A stretch of DNA of 64,000 nt from Sphingobacteriales bacterium 46-32 (GTDB lineage: Bacteria > Bacteroidota > Bacteroidia > Chitinophagales > Chitinophagaceae). A program made the translations under genes and the position numbers. The stretch lies in contig MKTY01000020.1 in the NCBI GenBank assembly GCA_001898485.1, positions 1,447,203 through 1,511,202 of the forward strand, written 5' to 3'. Numbering within the stretch: position 1 is the first letter of the stretch; each line of letters opens with the position of its first letter. A model generated the notes under the pieces. That model made no database searches. It was not told the origin of the DNA and saw only the letters and a list, made by a program, of their open reading frames with translations. This document shows positions 42,671 to 52,100 of this stretch, in pieces.

Positions 42671-43324
42671 ATGAAAAAAGTCCTTTTCCTTACACTGTTG
42701 CTTTCTGCAGTACTGGCAGGTCAGTCGCAATCAGACAAGTTTAAAAAAGCCATGGAACAATGGGTTCCGGTTTTTGATACAACCTATTCTGCCGATGGAT
42801 TTCTCACGCTTTCCAATACCTTTCAGCGTATAGCCGATGCAGAAAAAAATCAGTGGCTGCCCTATTATTATGCGGCACTTACACAGGTAAACGCAGGATA
42901 TATGATCAGCGGACCGGCAGGCGGAGCTGCCGATAAAACAGATCCCATTGCCGATAAAGCAGAGCAGTTGCTGAATAAAGCCGCGGAGCTGGCAAAAGAT
43001 AATTCGGAAATTTTCTGTGTAAGGAAAATGATCGCCACGCTGCGTATGACGGCAGATCCCATGAACCGGTATATGACCTATGGCCCGGCAGCAGAGGCGG
43101 CGCTGACTACTGCTAAAAAACTGAACCCCGATAATCCCCGTGTATACCTGCTCGAAGGCCAGGATAAGTTTTATACTCCGGAGCAGTATGGCGGCAGCAA
43201 AACGGAAGCAAAGAAGCTTTTTGAAACGGCGATCAGTAAATTTGACGTTTATAAACCCGAGAGCAATATCCATCCCCACTGGGGTATGGCACAGTTGAAA
43301 TATTTCATGGCACAGATGCAGTAA
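42671..43324 (+). CDS. Secreted TPR-like protein
   Basis: The product has 217 residues with a signal peptide (MKKVLFLTLLLSAVLAGQSQ). The mature part is helical with TPR-like repeats (WLPYYYAALTQVNAGYM, AEQLLNKAAELAKDNSEIF, AEAALTTAKKLNPDNPRVYLLEGQ, AKKLFETAISKFDVYKPES). It lies 35 nt after the TonB receptor stop. Such proteins are frequent partners of receptors in Bacteroidota but no specific function can be assigned. Confidence 0.75.
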   Translation: MKKVLFLTLLLSAVLAGQSQSDKFKKAMEQWVPVFDTTYSADGFLTLSNTFQRIADAEKNQWLPYYYAALTQVNAGYMISGPAGGAADKTDPIADKAEQLLNKAAELAKDNSEIFCVRKMIATLRMTADPMNRYMTYGPAAEAALTTAKKLNPDNPRVYLLEGQDKFYTPEQYGGSKTEAKKLFETAISKFDVYKPESNIHPHWGMAQLKYFMAQMQ

Positions 43325-43346
43325 ATTACTATTGCAACAACATACC

Positions 43347-43381
43347 ATCCAGCAGCAGATGTCATACATCCGCTGCTGGAT
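43347..43381 (+). terminator. Hairpin after the TPR-like gene
   Basis: ATCCAGCAGC (43347-43356) pairs with GCTGCTGGAT (43372-43381), with an inner GATGT/ACATC stem. There is no long U-run, so termination may be weak or the hairpin may stabilise the upstream mRNA. Confidence 0.5.
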
Positions 43382-43406
43382 CTAGTATTTTAAAACCAGG
43401 GGTAAC

Positions 43407-44081
43407 ATGTCTGAAAAAGAACCAGTATTATCCGAAAAAGAAAGTCTTGCCCTGATCACGGCAATGATCAACAAAGCAAGAGATGTCTATCATGAAACAG
43501 GTGTATCTGCCATCATGTGGGGAGCGCTTATCACTATTTGCGCGTTGGTGAGATATGCCGAATATCAGTTTGGCTTTCGACTGCCATTTGATATATATCT
43601 GTTGACGATTATTGCGGTAATACCGCAGATATATATGAGCCTGCGGGAGAAAAAGACAAGAAAAGTACAGCGTTATGATGATGTATTTATATCCAATCTG
43701 TGGCTTGCATTTGGTATCTGCCTCGCATTGCTCATACTGACCGTCAACATGGCATTTGCATCATGGAGACCATTACTCGAAGAATATAAACAGCTGACCG
43801 GTAAAACTCCTGAGTTTCTGCTTGGCGAATATGTGACCTCACTGTTTCTGATGGTGTACGGCATTCCCACTTTTGTTACCGGTGCATCCTGTCGCTTCAG
43901 GCCTATGATGTGGGGCGGTATATTATGCTGGGGCTGCGCCATTATTGCTATATTCACACCCTTTAGAACTGACCTGCTGCTCACTGCATTTTCAGCCACA
44001 ATGGCCTGGCTTATTCCGGGTATTGTGATGGAGCGCGATTATCGACGGGCAAAAAAACAGGAACAGACGGTACATGTTTAA
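43407..44081 (+). CDS. Membrane protein of unknown function, paired with a winged-helix regulator
   Basis: This 224-residue protein has a charged N-terminus with helix EKESLALITAMINKARDVYH and five to six hydrophobic helices. No motif is recognised. It overlaps the following winged-helix gene by 8 nt, which couples their translation. Similar two-gene units (small membrane protein plus HTH_34-type regulator) are common in Bacteroidota; the meaning of the pairing is not established. Confidence 0.7.
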   Translation: MSEKEPVLSEKESLALITAMINKARDVYHETGVSAIMWGALITICALVRYAEYQFGFRLPFDIYLLTIIAVIPQIYMSLREKKTRKVQRYDDVFISNLWLAFGICLALLILTVNMAFASWRPLLEEYKQLTGKTPEFLLGEYVTSLFLMVYGIPTFVTGASCRFRPMMWGGILCWGCAIIAIFTPFRTDLLLTAFSATMAWLIPGIVMERDYRRAKKQEQTVHV

Positions 44082-44358
44082 AGATCTGGATCCCATATTA
44101 CATTCTCAGCTGCGACTGGCTGTTGTTTCCCTGCTCATTGGTGTACGCGAAGCAGAGTTTACCTATATAAGGGAAAAAACAGGAGCCAGTAGCGGCAATC
44201 TCAGCGTGCAGATCCAAAAGCTGAAAGATGCCGGGTATATAGATGTGGTAAAACAATTTAAAGACAACTATCCCCAAACCATCTGCAAAATCACTCCCGC
44301 CGGCGTACAGGCATTTGAAGAATATGTGAAGAATCTGCAGACGTATTTGAAAACGTAG
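44074..44358 (+). CDS. Winged-helix transcriptional regulator (HTH_34-type)
   Basis: The 94-residue protein is a single winged helix-turn-helix domain: LRLAVVSLLIGVREAEFTYI, recognition helix region SSGNLSVQIQKLKDAGYI, and wing VVKQFKDNYPQTICKITPAG. It lacks a ligand domain, as usual for this small MarR-related type. Its stop codon TAG (44356-44358) is the first trinucleotide of an inverted-repeat element that begins there. Confidence 0.88.
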   Translation: MFKDLDPILHSQLRLAVVSLLIGVREAEFTYIREKTGASSGNLSVQIQKLKDAGYIDVVKQFKDNYPQTICKITPAGVQAFEEYVKNLQTYLKT

Positions 44359-44513
44359 TTGACAGTTCACAGTTGACAGTTAACAGTTGACAGTTGACAG
44401 TAAAAAGTTCTAAGTAATAAGTTTTAAGTAGTAGGTATAAAACACTTTAACCTCCTTTATATACTCTTTATACTTTTAGACATTTCTTACTGTCAACTGT
44501 CCACTGTCAACTA
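44356..44513. repeat. Inverted-repeat element with TAGTTGACAGT ends
   Basis: Terminal arms TAGTTGACAGT (44356-44366) and ACTGTCAACTA (44503-44513) flank multiple TTGACAG units, then AAGTAATAAGTTTTAAGT, ATAAAACACTTTAACC and TATACTCTTTATACTTTTAGACA. The order and words match the element at 23660-23807. The left end forms the stop codon of the winged-helix gene. Confidence 0.88.
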
Positions 44514-44549
44514 TAAAAAAAACCCGGTCCCTTAGACAAAGGACCGGTT
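44513..44549 (-). terminator. Terminator of the 44638-45054 gene
   Basis: CCGGTCC (44524-44530) pairs with GGACCGG (44541-44547). On the minus strand the stem is followed by a run of T (44523 to 44514). It joins directly to the repeat element at its left. Confidence 0.82.
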
Positions 44550-44637
44550 CTCTGTTGGAACTCTAAGTGTATGTATGATCAACTTTGGATCATCCCTCTG
44601 ATTGAAAACTATCTTTGAAAGCCGTTGCTGGCTTCGG

Positions 44638-45054
44638 TTAATTTCCTGAATTGTTCAGTTTGACTACCGGAGAGTAGGCTACACTGCCATCTTTGCGAAC
44701 GATGATGATACGATAGAAACTTTTTCGGGATTGAATGGATTCGAAAAACTGGTAGTGATCCGCTTCAGTTTTTTCAGTACCAAATACCAGTCCTACCATT
44801 TGAAATTTTTTGCCATTGTGGCTGCGCTGGATGATCAGGCGGTCGGCAGTTTCATTTTGCCTGATCATCCAGTTGAGCAGAACACGATTATCCCGTATGC
44901 TGCAGGTAAAGTCAGCAATAGTAGCGGGATTGGTCATTTTTGAGACGACCGTGGTGGGAGAGCTCGTAAAAGGGACGGTATTTGAAGCAAATACCGATGG
45001 TTGCAAAAAGAATGTCAGGGTGCTCATAAGCGAGCTGGTAAGGATTAATCGCAT
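44638..45054 (-). CDS. Small exported protein: lone fibronectin-like module
   Basis: The product has 138 residues: a signal peptide (SSLMSTLTFFLQPSVFA), a short linker and one module (IADFTCSIRDNRVLLNWMIR ... SFYRIIIVRKDGSVAYSPVV). That module is the same type as the one directly before T9SS sorting domains in the 38922, 49103, 52849, 56104 and 59702 proteins. Here the protein ends exactly where a sorting domain would begin (VVKLNNSGN). It is either a free-standing module or a degraded T9SS cargo; downstream sequence shows no sorting-domain remnant. Confidence 0.7.
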   Translation of the reverse strand: MRLILTSSLMSTLTFFLQPSVFASNTVPFTSSPTTVVSKMTNPATIADFTCSIRDNRVLLNWMIRQNETADRLIIQRSHNGKKFQMVGLVFGTEKTEADHYQFFESIQSRKSFYRIIIVRKDGSVAYSPVVKLNNSGN

Positions 45055-45296
45055 TTCCTGGGTTTTGATATTTATTCAAACTTCCCACAGAAATATTGGA
45101 GGGCCTATAGCCCGTGCATTAGCAGAACAACCAGACCGGAAATACCCCATCATCAAAATATCGTAAAACTACGTGCCACAATGTTGTTTTCCGTAATGCA
45201 TGACAAACGTAATAACTCGTGAACGGATATGCAAGTCTTTGGTCATAATTTTTTTTATTAGCCTTCAATACATTCATTTTCAGCTAAAATCAATTG

Positions 45297-45304
45297 TATC
45301 TTTG
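45297..45304 (+). promoter_or_regulatory. -7 element of the ABC transporter operon
   Basis: TATCTTTG is a perfect TAnnTTTG, 15 nt before the ATG at 45320. Confidence 0.7.
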
Positions 45305-45319
45305 TTGTAAATTTTCCGT

Positions 45320-46255
45320 ATGGCAACGGTCATATCGGTTCGTAATCTCACGAAGGAGTTTCAGGGCTTTAAAGCGGTTGATGATCTTTCCTTTTCCGTA
45401 CAGGCAGGAGAGATATATGGTTTTCTGGGTCAGAATGGCGCAGGCAAATCCACTACCATCCGCATGCTGCTTACGCTTATAAGACCTACAGCCGGTGAAA
45501 TAGAAATGCTGGGCATGAATCTGAAACAGCATCGCCGGGAAATACTAAGACAGGTAGGTGCAATCATAGAGCGGCCGGATCTCTATAAGTATCTCACAGC
45601 AATTGAAAACCTGCGTCTCTTTGCTACTTTAAGCGGCATACGCCCCACCCACAGTCAACTGACCGATCAACTGGCTATGGTAGGGCTGGCCGACCGGGCC
45701 CATAGCAAAGTAAAAACTTACTCGCAGGGCATGAAGCAACGGTTGGGCATTGCAACGGCACTCATTCATGACCCGCAACTGATCATTCTGGATGAGCCCA
45801 CCAATGGACTCGATCCGCAGGGTATTGCCGATATCCGTAACCTGATACTTCACCTCAGCAGGGAAAAGGCAAAAACGATCCTGGTATCATCGCATCTGCT
45901 GAGCGAAATGGAAGTACTGGCAGATTCAATGCTTATTATTGATAAAGGCAGAAAAGTGATAGAAGGCCGTGCAAGGGATCTTTTTGATCCGATGAATATA
46001 GTGATGGAATTAAAAACAACCGCTATTGTCAGCAGCTGGCAGATACTCCAGCAGTCACCCTGGAAAGATCAGTTATTGCAGCAACGGAAAGACAGCATCC
46101 TGCTGAAGCTGCCGCAACGCGATCAGCCATCGCTGGTACGATACCTGGTTGAGAAGGGCGAAGAACTCGTATCCTTTCATGCAAAAAATACGCTCGAAGA
46201 TTATTTTCTTTCATTAACCTCCGGACAGCAGCATGTGGAAGCTTTTACAGATTGA
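45320..46255 (+). CDS. ABC transporter ATP-binding protein (CcmA/NatA type)
   Basis: The product has 311 residues: Walker A GQNGAGKST (K43), Q-loop VGAIIERPDLY, signature YSQGMKQRL near 134-142, Walker B LIILDEPTNGLDPQG, and a C-terminal accessory region of about 90 residues. This is the layout of ATPases that drive ABC-2 type exporters (antibiotic, sodium or gliding-related). The next gene, overlapping by 23 nt, encodes its membrane subunit. Substrate not assignable. Confidence 0.93.
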   Translation: MATVISVRNLTKEFQGFKAVDDLSFSVQAGEIYGFLGQNGAGKSTTIRMLLTLIRPTAGEIEMLGMNLKQHRREILRQVGAIIERPDLYKYLTAIENLRLFATLSGIRPTHSQLTDQLAMVGLADRAHSKVKTYSQGMKQRLGIATALIHDPQLIILDEPTNGLDPQGIADIRNLILHLSREKAKTILVSSHLLSEMEVLADSMLIIDKGRKVIEGRARDLFDPMNIVMELKTTAIVSSWQILQQSPWKDQLLQQRKDSILLKLPQRDQPSLVRYLVEKGEELVSFHAKNTLEDYFLSLTSGQQHVEAFTD

Positions 46256-47123
46256 GTTGCTTAAAATATTCAGGCGTCCCCGTACCTATATTGCTTTTGG
46301 TGCGGTAACGGCAATTGTCATATTGATCCAGATCGCTTTGTATTATGATGGCAAATCGTATGTTGATTTACTGCTGAGCAACCTGAAAGAATCATTTGAT
46401 CTCACCGATGATTTCAAGAGCCGGTTGCTGAATGGGTATCTTATCTGCTTTGTAATACTGGGTACCTTGCTCATACAAATGCCATTGCTCGTGGCGCTCA
46501 TAGCAGGTGATTCCATTGCCGGCGAGGCTAATATGGGTACGCTGCGCCTGGCACTTACACGGCCAGTAAGCCGTACGCAGTATATGCTCATTAAGTTTCT
46601 CGCAACAATCATATACACGCTGGCTCTGCTGGTATGGATGGCTGCACTGGCCCTCTTTGGCAGCATGCTGGTCTTTGGCGTAAATGATATGGTAGTGCTT
46701 CGCTCTACGGGTATTGAAGTAATCAGCCAGCAGGATGCTCTCTGGCGGTATATCGCAGCTTTTGGTTTTGCCGCAATAGCCCTCACTACGGTTTCGGCAC
46801 TTGCTTTTTTGCTGAGTGTATTTGCAGAAAATGCGATCGGCCCCATCATTGCTACTATGAGTGTGGTAATCGTATTTACCATTCTTTCCCAAATGAATAT
46901 TCCTATTTATGACAACACTGTAAAACCCTATTTGTTTACTTCACATATGGTGGGCTGGAAAGGTTTTTTCTACTTAAAAACAGCACCCGATGGTACCACT
47001 ATTGCGGGTAGTGTGGAAAATCTGGCAGCTATCTGGAAGAGTACGGTCATTTTGGTTATTTATACAATTGTTTTTGTGAGTACGGCAGTATTTGTATTTC
47101 GTAAAAAAGATATTCTGAGCTAA
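46233..47123 (+). CDS. ABC-2 type transporter permease
   Basis: The 296-residue membrane protein has about six helices, starting MWKLLQIELLKIFRRPRTYI, the typical N-terminus of ABC-2 permeases, with LIAGDSIAGEANMGTLRLAL and TRPVSRTQYMLIKF as the conserved cytosolic loop. It overlaps its ATPase gene by 23 nt and is followed after 11 nt by a LolA-like gene, so the three genes probably form one transcript. Confidence 0.9.
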   Translation: MWKLLQIELLKIFRRPRTYIAFGAVTAIVILIQIALYYDGKSYVDLLLSNLKESFDLTDDFKSRLLNGYLICFVILGTLLIQMPLLVALIAGDSIAGEANMGTLRLALTRPVSRTQYMLIKFLATIIYTLALLVWMAALALFGSMLVFGVNDMVVLRSTGIEVISQQDALWRYIAAFGFAAIALTTVSALAFLLSVFAENAIGPIIATMSVVIVFTILSQMNIPIYDNTVKPYLFTSHMVGWKGFFYLKTAPDGTTIAGSVENLAAIWKSTVILVIYTIVFVSTAVFVFRKKDILS

Positions 47124-47134
47124 AAAAGTGCGGT

Positions 47135-47824
47135 ATGAAAAAATGGATCACCTGCTTGCTGTTAATCCTTAGTATATGCATAGTAACACATGCGCAAACG
47201 GCCGAAGAACTGATAACGCAGCTGCGGCAAAAAGTAGCATCGGTCAATGACTACGAAGCGCAGGGACGTATGAAAACCAATGTATCTTTTATTAAGGCGC
47301 CCGAAGCCGATGTAAAAGTTTTTTTTAAAAAACCCAATAAGCTGCGTATTCGGAATGCTACCGGTATTTCCTTTATTCCAAAAGGATCACTTAATATCAA
47401 TCTCGGCAGCATTTTCGACAACTCGGGCAACTACGATATTATTGATGTTGGTAAAGAAAGTGGTACCGGATTACGTATTGTAAAGCTGCTACCGCAGGAC
47501 GAGAATGCGGAAGTGGTTTTGTCTACATTGTATATTGATGAAAAGCTGGTTTTGATAAAAAAAGCAAAAGTCACCACCCGCGAAAGCGGTACCTACGAAT
47601 TGCAGATGACCTATGGCCGTTATGCCTCCTATGGCCTGGCAGATAAGGTCACCTTCACCTTCAATACCAAAGACTATAAACTTCCCAAAGGCGTTACACT
47701 TGACTACGACGATGGATCCGGAAAGAATAAACCCACAACCCCGCAGGAGAAAAAAGGAAGTGTGGAAATCTCCTACAGCGAGTATAAGATCAATAAGGGA
47801 GTGGCAGACAGTGTTTTTGAGTAG
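47135..47824 (+). CDS. LolA-like outer membrane lipoprotein carrier family protein
   Basis: The product has 229 residues and a signal peptide (MKKWITCLLLILSICIVTHAQ). The mature part has the LolA/LolB-like pattern: an amphipathic first helix (AEELITQLRQKVASVNDYEA), a strand VFFKKPNKLRIRNATG, then a half-open beta-barrel. It may carry lipids or lipoproteins in the periplasm for the upstream ABC transporter, with which it is clustered. The TAG stop (47822-47824) is the left end of an inverted-repeat element. Confidence 0.75.
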   Translation: MKKWITCLLLILSICIVTHAQTAEELITQLRQKVASVNDYEAQGRMKTNVSFIKAPEADVKVFFKKPNKLRIRNATGISFIPKGSLNINLGSIFDNSGNYDIIDVGKESGTGLRIVKLLPQDENAEVVLSTLYIDEKLVLIKKAKVTTRESGTYELQMTYGRYASYGLADKVTFTFNTKDYKLPKGVTLDYDDGSGKNKPTTPQEKKGSVEISYSEYKINKGVADSVFE

Positions 47825-47924
47825 TCGACAGTAAGTGATGTATAAAGGGTATAAAGAGTTTAAAGGTATAAAGTGTTTTATACTTAATACTTAAAACTTA
47901 TTACCTGGAACTTACTATTGACTA
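47822..47924. repeat. Inverted-repeat element that supplies the stop codons of both convergent genes
   Basis: The left end TAGTCGACAGTAAG (47822-47835) begins with the LolA-like stop codon. The right end, read on the minus strand, TAGTCAATAGTAAG (47924 to 47911), begins with the pdxA stop codon. The centre (TATAAAGGGTATAAAGAG, TTTAAAGGTATAAAGTG, TTTTATACTTAATAC, TTAAAACTTATTACC) is the reverse complement arrangement of the centres at 23700-23780 and 44401-44480. Confidence 0.88.
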
Positions 47925-49013
47925 ATTCTCTCTGATCTCTTCATCCTCCATTCTTGCAAATACTTCGGGATTCAGTTTTTTGAGCGGGTTGCTGCGGTTT
48001 TCATCATACGCTTCGCGGCGTTTGATGATATCAATACACTCAAAAATGGCGGTAAGAAACGAAGAGGGATCAGCCTTGTCTTTTCCGGCAATATCAAATG
48101 CCACACCATGATCGGGTGAAGTGCGTACGATGGGCAGTCCGGCTGTGAAATTTACACCTTCGCCCGAGGCGAGGGCTTTGAAAGGTATTAGACCCTGGTC
48201 GTGGTACATGGCCAGTACCGCATCAAAACGTTCGTGGCTGCGGCGTGCAAAAAAGGCATCGGCGCTGTAAGGACCGATAGCCAGGATATTACTGTTTTTG
48301 GCATCGCGGATAGCTGGTTTGATGATCGTTTCTTCTTCGGTGCCAATAAGACCTTCATCACCTGCATGGGGATTGAGACCCAGTACGGCGATACGGGGTT
48401 TGTCAATTCCAAAATCACGTTGCAGGCTTTTTTGGATCAGAGACAGTTTGCTTACGATTTTCTCGCGGGTAATATGCCCGGCAATCTCGCTTACGGGAAT
48501 ATGTTCCGTAACAAGGGCTACCCTGAAATTACCGGCGCAAAGCATCATCACCACATCTTTGGCATTGAAGCTGGCCTGCAAAAAAGGAGTGTGGCCGGTA
48601 TGTGTAAACTCGGGAGACTGGATATTCTTTTTGTGAATGGGAGCCGTAACGAGGCCATCGATCTGTTTTTGTTTAAGTGCGGCTACAGCCGTTTGCAGCG
48701 AAAGCATGGCGTATTTGCCGCCAATGTCTGTAAGCTGACCGGGAGTGATGGCAATTTCTTCTTCCCAGCAGCTAAATACATTTACCTGCTTATGATTGAG
48801 CCGTGTATAATCGCGCGTACTCTGATAATTGAAGTTGACGTCTTCAACGGTTTTGCGGTAAAAATTGACGGCTTTATTGGATGCAAAAATGACTGGGGTG
48901 CATTGCTCCAGTATGCGGTTATCGGAAAAACTTTTTATAATTAATTCTAGGCCAATACCGTTCAGGTCGCCACAGGAAACACCTATAACAGGCCTTTGTT
49001 CTTGATTTACCAT
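47922..49013 (-). CDS. pdxA: 4-hydroxythreonine-4-phosphate dehydrogenase
   Basis: The 363-residue protein matches PdxA, which oxidises 4-phosphohydroxy-L-threonine on the route to pyridoxal phosphate. Metal-binding histidines lie in FTHTGHTPFL, GLNPHAGDEGLIG and YHDQGLIPFKAL; the nucleotide region includes TSPDHGVAFDIAGK. The N-terminus RPVIGVSCGDLNGIGLELI is typical. A tail after residue 330 is slightly longer than usual. No other vitamin B6 gene is nearby. Its TAG stop coincides with the end of a repeat element shared with the convergent gene. Confidence 0.95.
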   Translation of the reverse strand: MVNQEQRPVIGVSCGDLNGIGLELIIKSFSDNRILEQCTPVIFASNKAVNFYRKTVEDVNFNYQSTRDYTRLNHKQVNVFSCWEEEIAITPGQLTDIGGKYAMLSLQTAVAALKQKQIDGLVTAPIHKKNIQSPEFTHTGHTPFLQASFNAKDVVMMLCAGNFRVALVTEHIPVSEIAGHITREKIVSKLSLIQKSLQRDFGIDKPRIAVLGLNPHAGDEGLIGTEEETIIKPAIRDAKNSNILAIGPYSADAFFARRSHERFDAVLAMYHDQGLIPFKALASGEGVNFTAGLPIVRTSPDHGVAFDIAGKDKADPSSFLTAIFECIDIIKRREAYDENRSNPLKKLNPEVFARMEDEEIREN

Positions 49014-49052
49014 GGGGGCAGTTCTTTCGGTAAAAGTAATGCATTAAAACTA

Positions 49053-49081
49053 AACAGGGACGCCCTGCCGGCGTCCCTGTT
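49053..49081 (-). terminator. Terminator of the 49103-52618 gene
   Basis: AACAGGGACGCC (49053-49064) pairs perfectly with GGCGTCCCTGTT (49070-49081), followed on the minus strand by a T-rich stretch. It also lies just upstream of pdxA. Confidence 0.8.
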
Positions 49082-49102
49082 GAAGAATGAAAACGGGTAT
49101 GG

Positions 49103-52100
49103 TTAATTTGACTTCATGACACGTTTGGTGATTATCTGGCTGCCATTACTCACCCGAAGTGTATACACCCCGGCTGCCAGACCATCGGTTTCTGTAAGCT
49201 GCAGGCTGTTGACACCCGCATAAGCAAGTTGCTTTTCCCTGCGTACCAGTTTACCATTGAGATCAATGAGCTCGATGGTAAGCGGACTGCTTGTTTTCAA
49301 TACCACATCAAACCGCAGTGTATGACTAAATGGATTTATGACATTACCAAAAGCATAGGCTTCCATATTTCTGTTGAGCTGAATGACAGCCGATGTTCTG
49401 CGCCGGTTGCTTTCTGTATTAAGCACAATTCTGTACCAGGCTTTGCCATTGAGTATTTCCGGATCTTTAAAGGAATACGTATTTACAGAGGCACCATTAT
49501 GATACCCGGCAATAGTGCTGATAGCATAAAAATTACGCCCGTCCAGGCTTTTTTCAACGATATAATTTACCGGACCGTCTTCTTTCGATGCCGACCAGAA
49601 GAGGCTGGCACGATCATCGGCCAGCTTACCGTTAAAGGCCAGCAGATCGGTCGTAAGTACCGGTCCGCAATCATTTACAGCGAGGTTAATGATACTGATA
49701 CCATCTGTAACCTGGCAGGAGGAGCTACTCAGGTTGGTATTGGTGGTAGCTACAATAACCCGGTAGAGGTTACCACTATCGCTCACTGTAGTATTGGTAT
49801 GCGGAATGGTATATGATGTAATATACTGATAGAGCCCGCCACCAGTCAGAATGGGAGTAGCATTGCCGCTTACGCCCACATCGGTCCAGGATACACCATT
49901 ATTTACACTGCGTTGCCAGATATAATGGGTGTAGTTATTAAAATAGGAGCGTACGGTATCGTAAATAGTCAGCGCATTGCCTTCGCATACGTTCGGATTC
50001 AGCGATGGCGAATAGCTCATGTTAGGCAGACAGGTTGCGATGGAAATATCATCCATTGCCCAGTCATTACCACCACCACCCTGCGAGTTGTTACGTATTG
50101 AAAACGTTGCACTGGTTTGCCCGGGACCGGTTACAAACATAAATCCTTTTTTTACCCAGCCGCCGGTATAAGCCATTTCACCTGTACTGTAACGATCCAG
50201 ATCATCAAGTGCAAAAGTAAGGTTGGGCAGTACTCCCGGTTGTCTTGGCAAATAACTGGTGCCCAGCGAATCGATACCGCAGGTTGGGCAGATATTTCTG
50301 AACCAGGCCGAGAATTCGTAATAGGTATTCGGACAAAGGTTGTTGAGTGTTTGCCGATAGCTTTCAGAAGCTACATAGTCCGCATTTACCATCAGCATAT
50401 AACCACCCGTCACCCCGTCTGCTTCAGGAGTATTACCCACAGAATTGTTGGTGCCGGTATGGTCGCCATCGATATCCCAGTGACCGGTATGCATGCGGTT
50501 GGCACAGGCATCCTGCGAGGGAAGTGAAGTAGGACAGGTAGGAGTTCGTTCAGCAGTACGATTGGTGCCGCTGCGTGGGCTTAGGTTTTTCACAATGGCA
50601 TAACGGCCATCGCCCACACCCACGCTGGCAGAAACGTTCGGTAAATAAGTATATCCCGGTATCGGATAGGTAAGACCTGAAGACCGGTTGAGTGTATTGC
50701 CGGTACCGAATGTGCCACCAAACTCCTGCGCATTGTTAACACCCGTGGCATTGGTACAAAGGCTCATAGGGTCGCTGATGAGTATCTTATAGGGAACGGC
50801 CGTGAGCGCTATATCCGCTCCTCCCAATGTATTCTGATAAATAAATTTGCCAGGAAAAAGACTGATAGTGTCGCCAACAGCACCGGTCACTACTACGCGG
50901 AATGCTGTGGCAAATAACATTCCTCCGCCACCACGTGGCCGATCAGATGCCGCTACCATACGCCCTACGGCAGTGGTGGTTTCAGTTTCGGTATTATCGG
51001 CGGTGGCATTAGGAGGATAAGAACCAAAGCCCAGGTTAAGGCGAATATTGTATTCTCCTGCACCCGGCGAGGCTACGTAAGATCCCGCATCATCATTTAC
51101 ATCGAGCGAATAGCGGCGGAAGGTCAACCCTTCGTTGGTAATAACCCTGATTGAATCCTGCGTACCGGTAAGCATAGCGGTATGACTGGGCACATTATCA
51201 ACATACCGCAATCCGTAAATTGTGCCAGCCGTATGATTGATGGTCATACGTATCTCCAGCGTATCGCCTGGCTGTACCACGCCACCTGAACTGCGTTTGG
51301 ACACGTTTACATAACTGTTACCGTAGCGCGGAGGAGGAGTGGTAGAGGTAACACAGATATTGAAGCCGGCATTACCATTTGGTGCCGGAGTGTTGGTAGA
51401 ATAAACACGAACATAATAAGTAGCACCCACAGTAAGGCCGGTAGCACTCATGGGTGAAGTGCTGCATTGTACAGAGGTGAGCGAGCCGCAGGCTCCGGAA
51501 AACAGCTGCATGCGTGCGCCGGTAAAGTTGGCACCCAGGCTGCTCAATGAAATACTCGCAGCCGGATCAACAGCGGTAAACCGATACCATACATCATAGC
51601 CTACCGGACCGGTACAGGGTGCGATCGCTTCTGCCGAAGGAGTAGATCCTGCAACTGTACCGGGTACGTTACTGGAGCTACACGCACTGGTCACAGGCAC
51701 TGTGATAGCTCCCGTACACTCATCATTAAAAGGAACAGGTGCTACCGGATCGGTTACACAAATATCAAAACCCGCATTCGTACGGCTCGTTGGGGCCGTA
51801 CCATTATAATATACCCGTACATAGTAAGTGCTTCCCACGGTAAGATTGCTGGTGGCCATAGAGGTAGTACCACAGAATTGTGAGACGGGGGTGCCGCAAC
51901 TGCCAGAGAATAACTGTATACCCGGATTAGTGATATCAGACCCCAGTGAGCTTATAGTAACGGTGGGGTTGGTTGTTTGCGCTACAAAACGATACCAGAT
52001 ATCAACGGTGACCGTACCCGTACAGGGTGCGATGGCTACTCCCGAGTTGGTAGTGGCATAAAAATTTCCTGTGGTCGGAGAACAGGTAACACCGGAGGTC

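Noticed and set aside
44356-44400. CRISPR-like short repeats (TTGACAG units)
   Set aside because: Units are 7-10 bp, degenerate and without regular unique spacers, and they mirror a second arm; this is an inverted-repeat element, not a CRISPR array.
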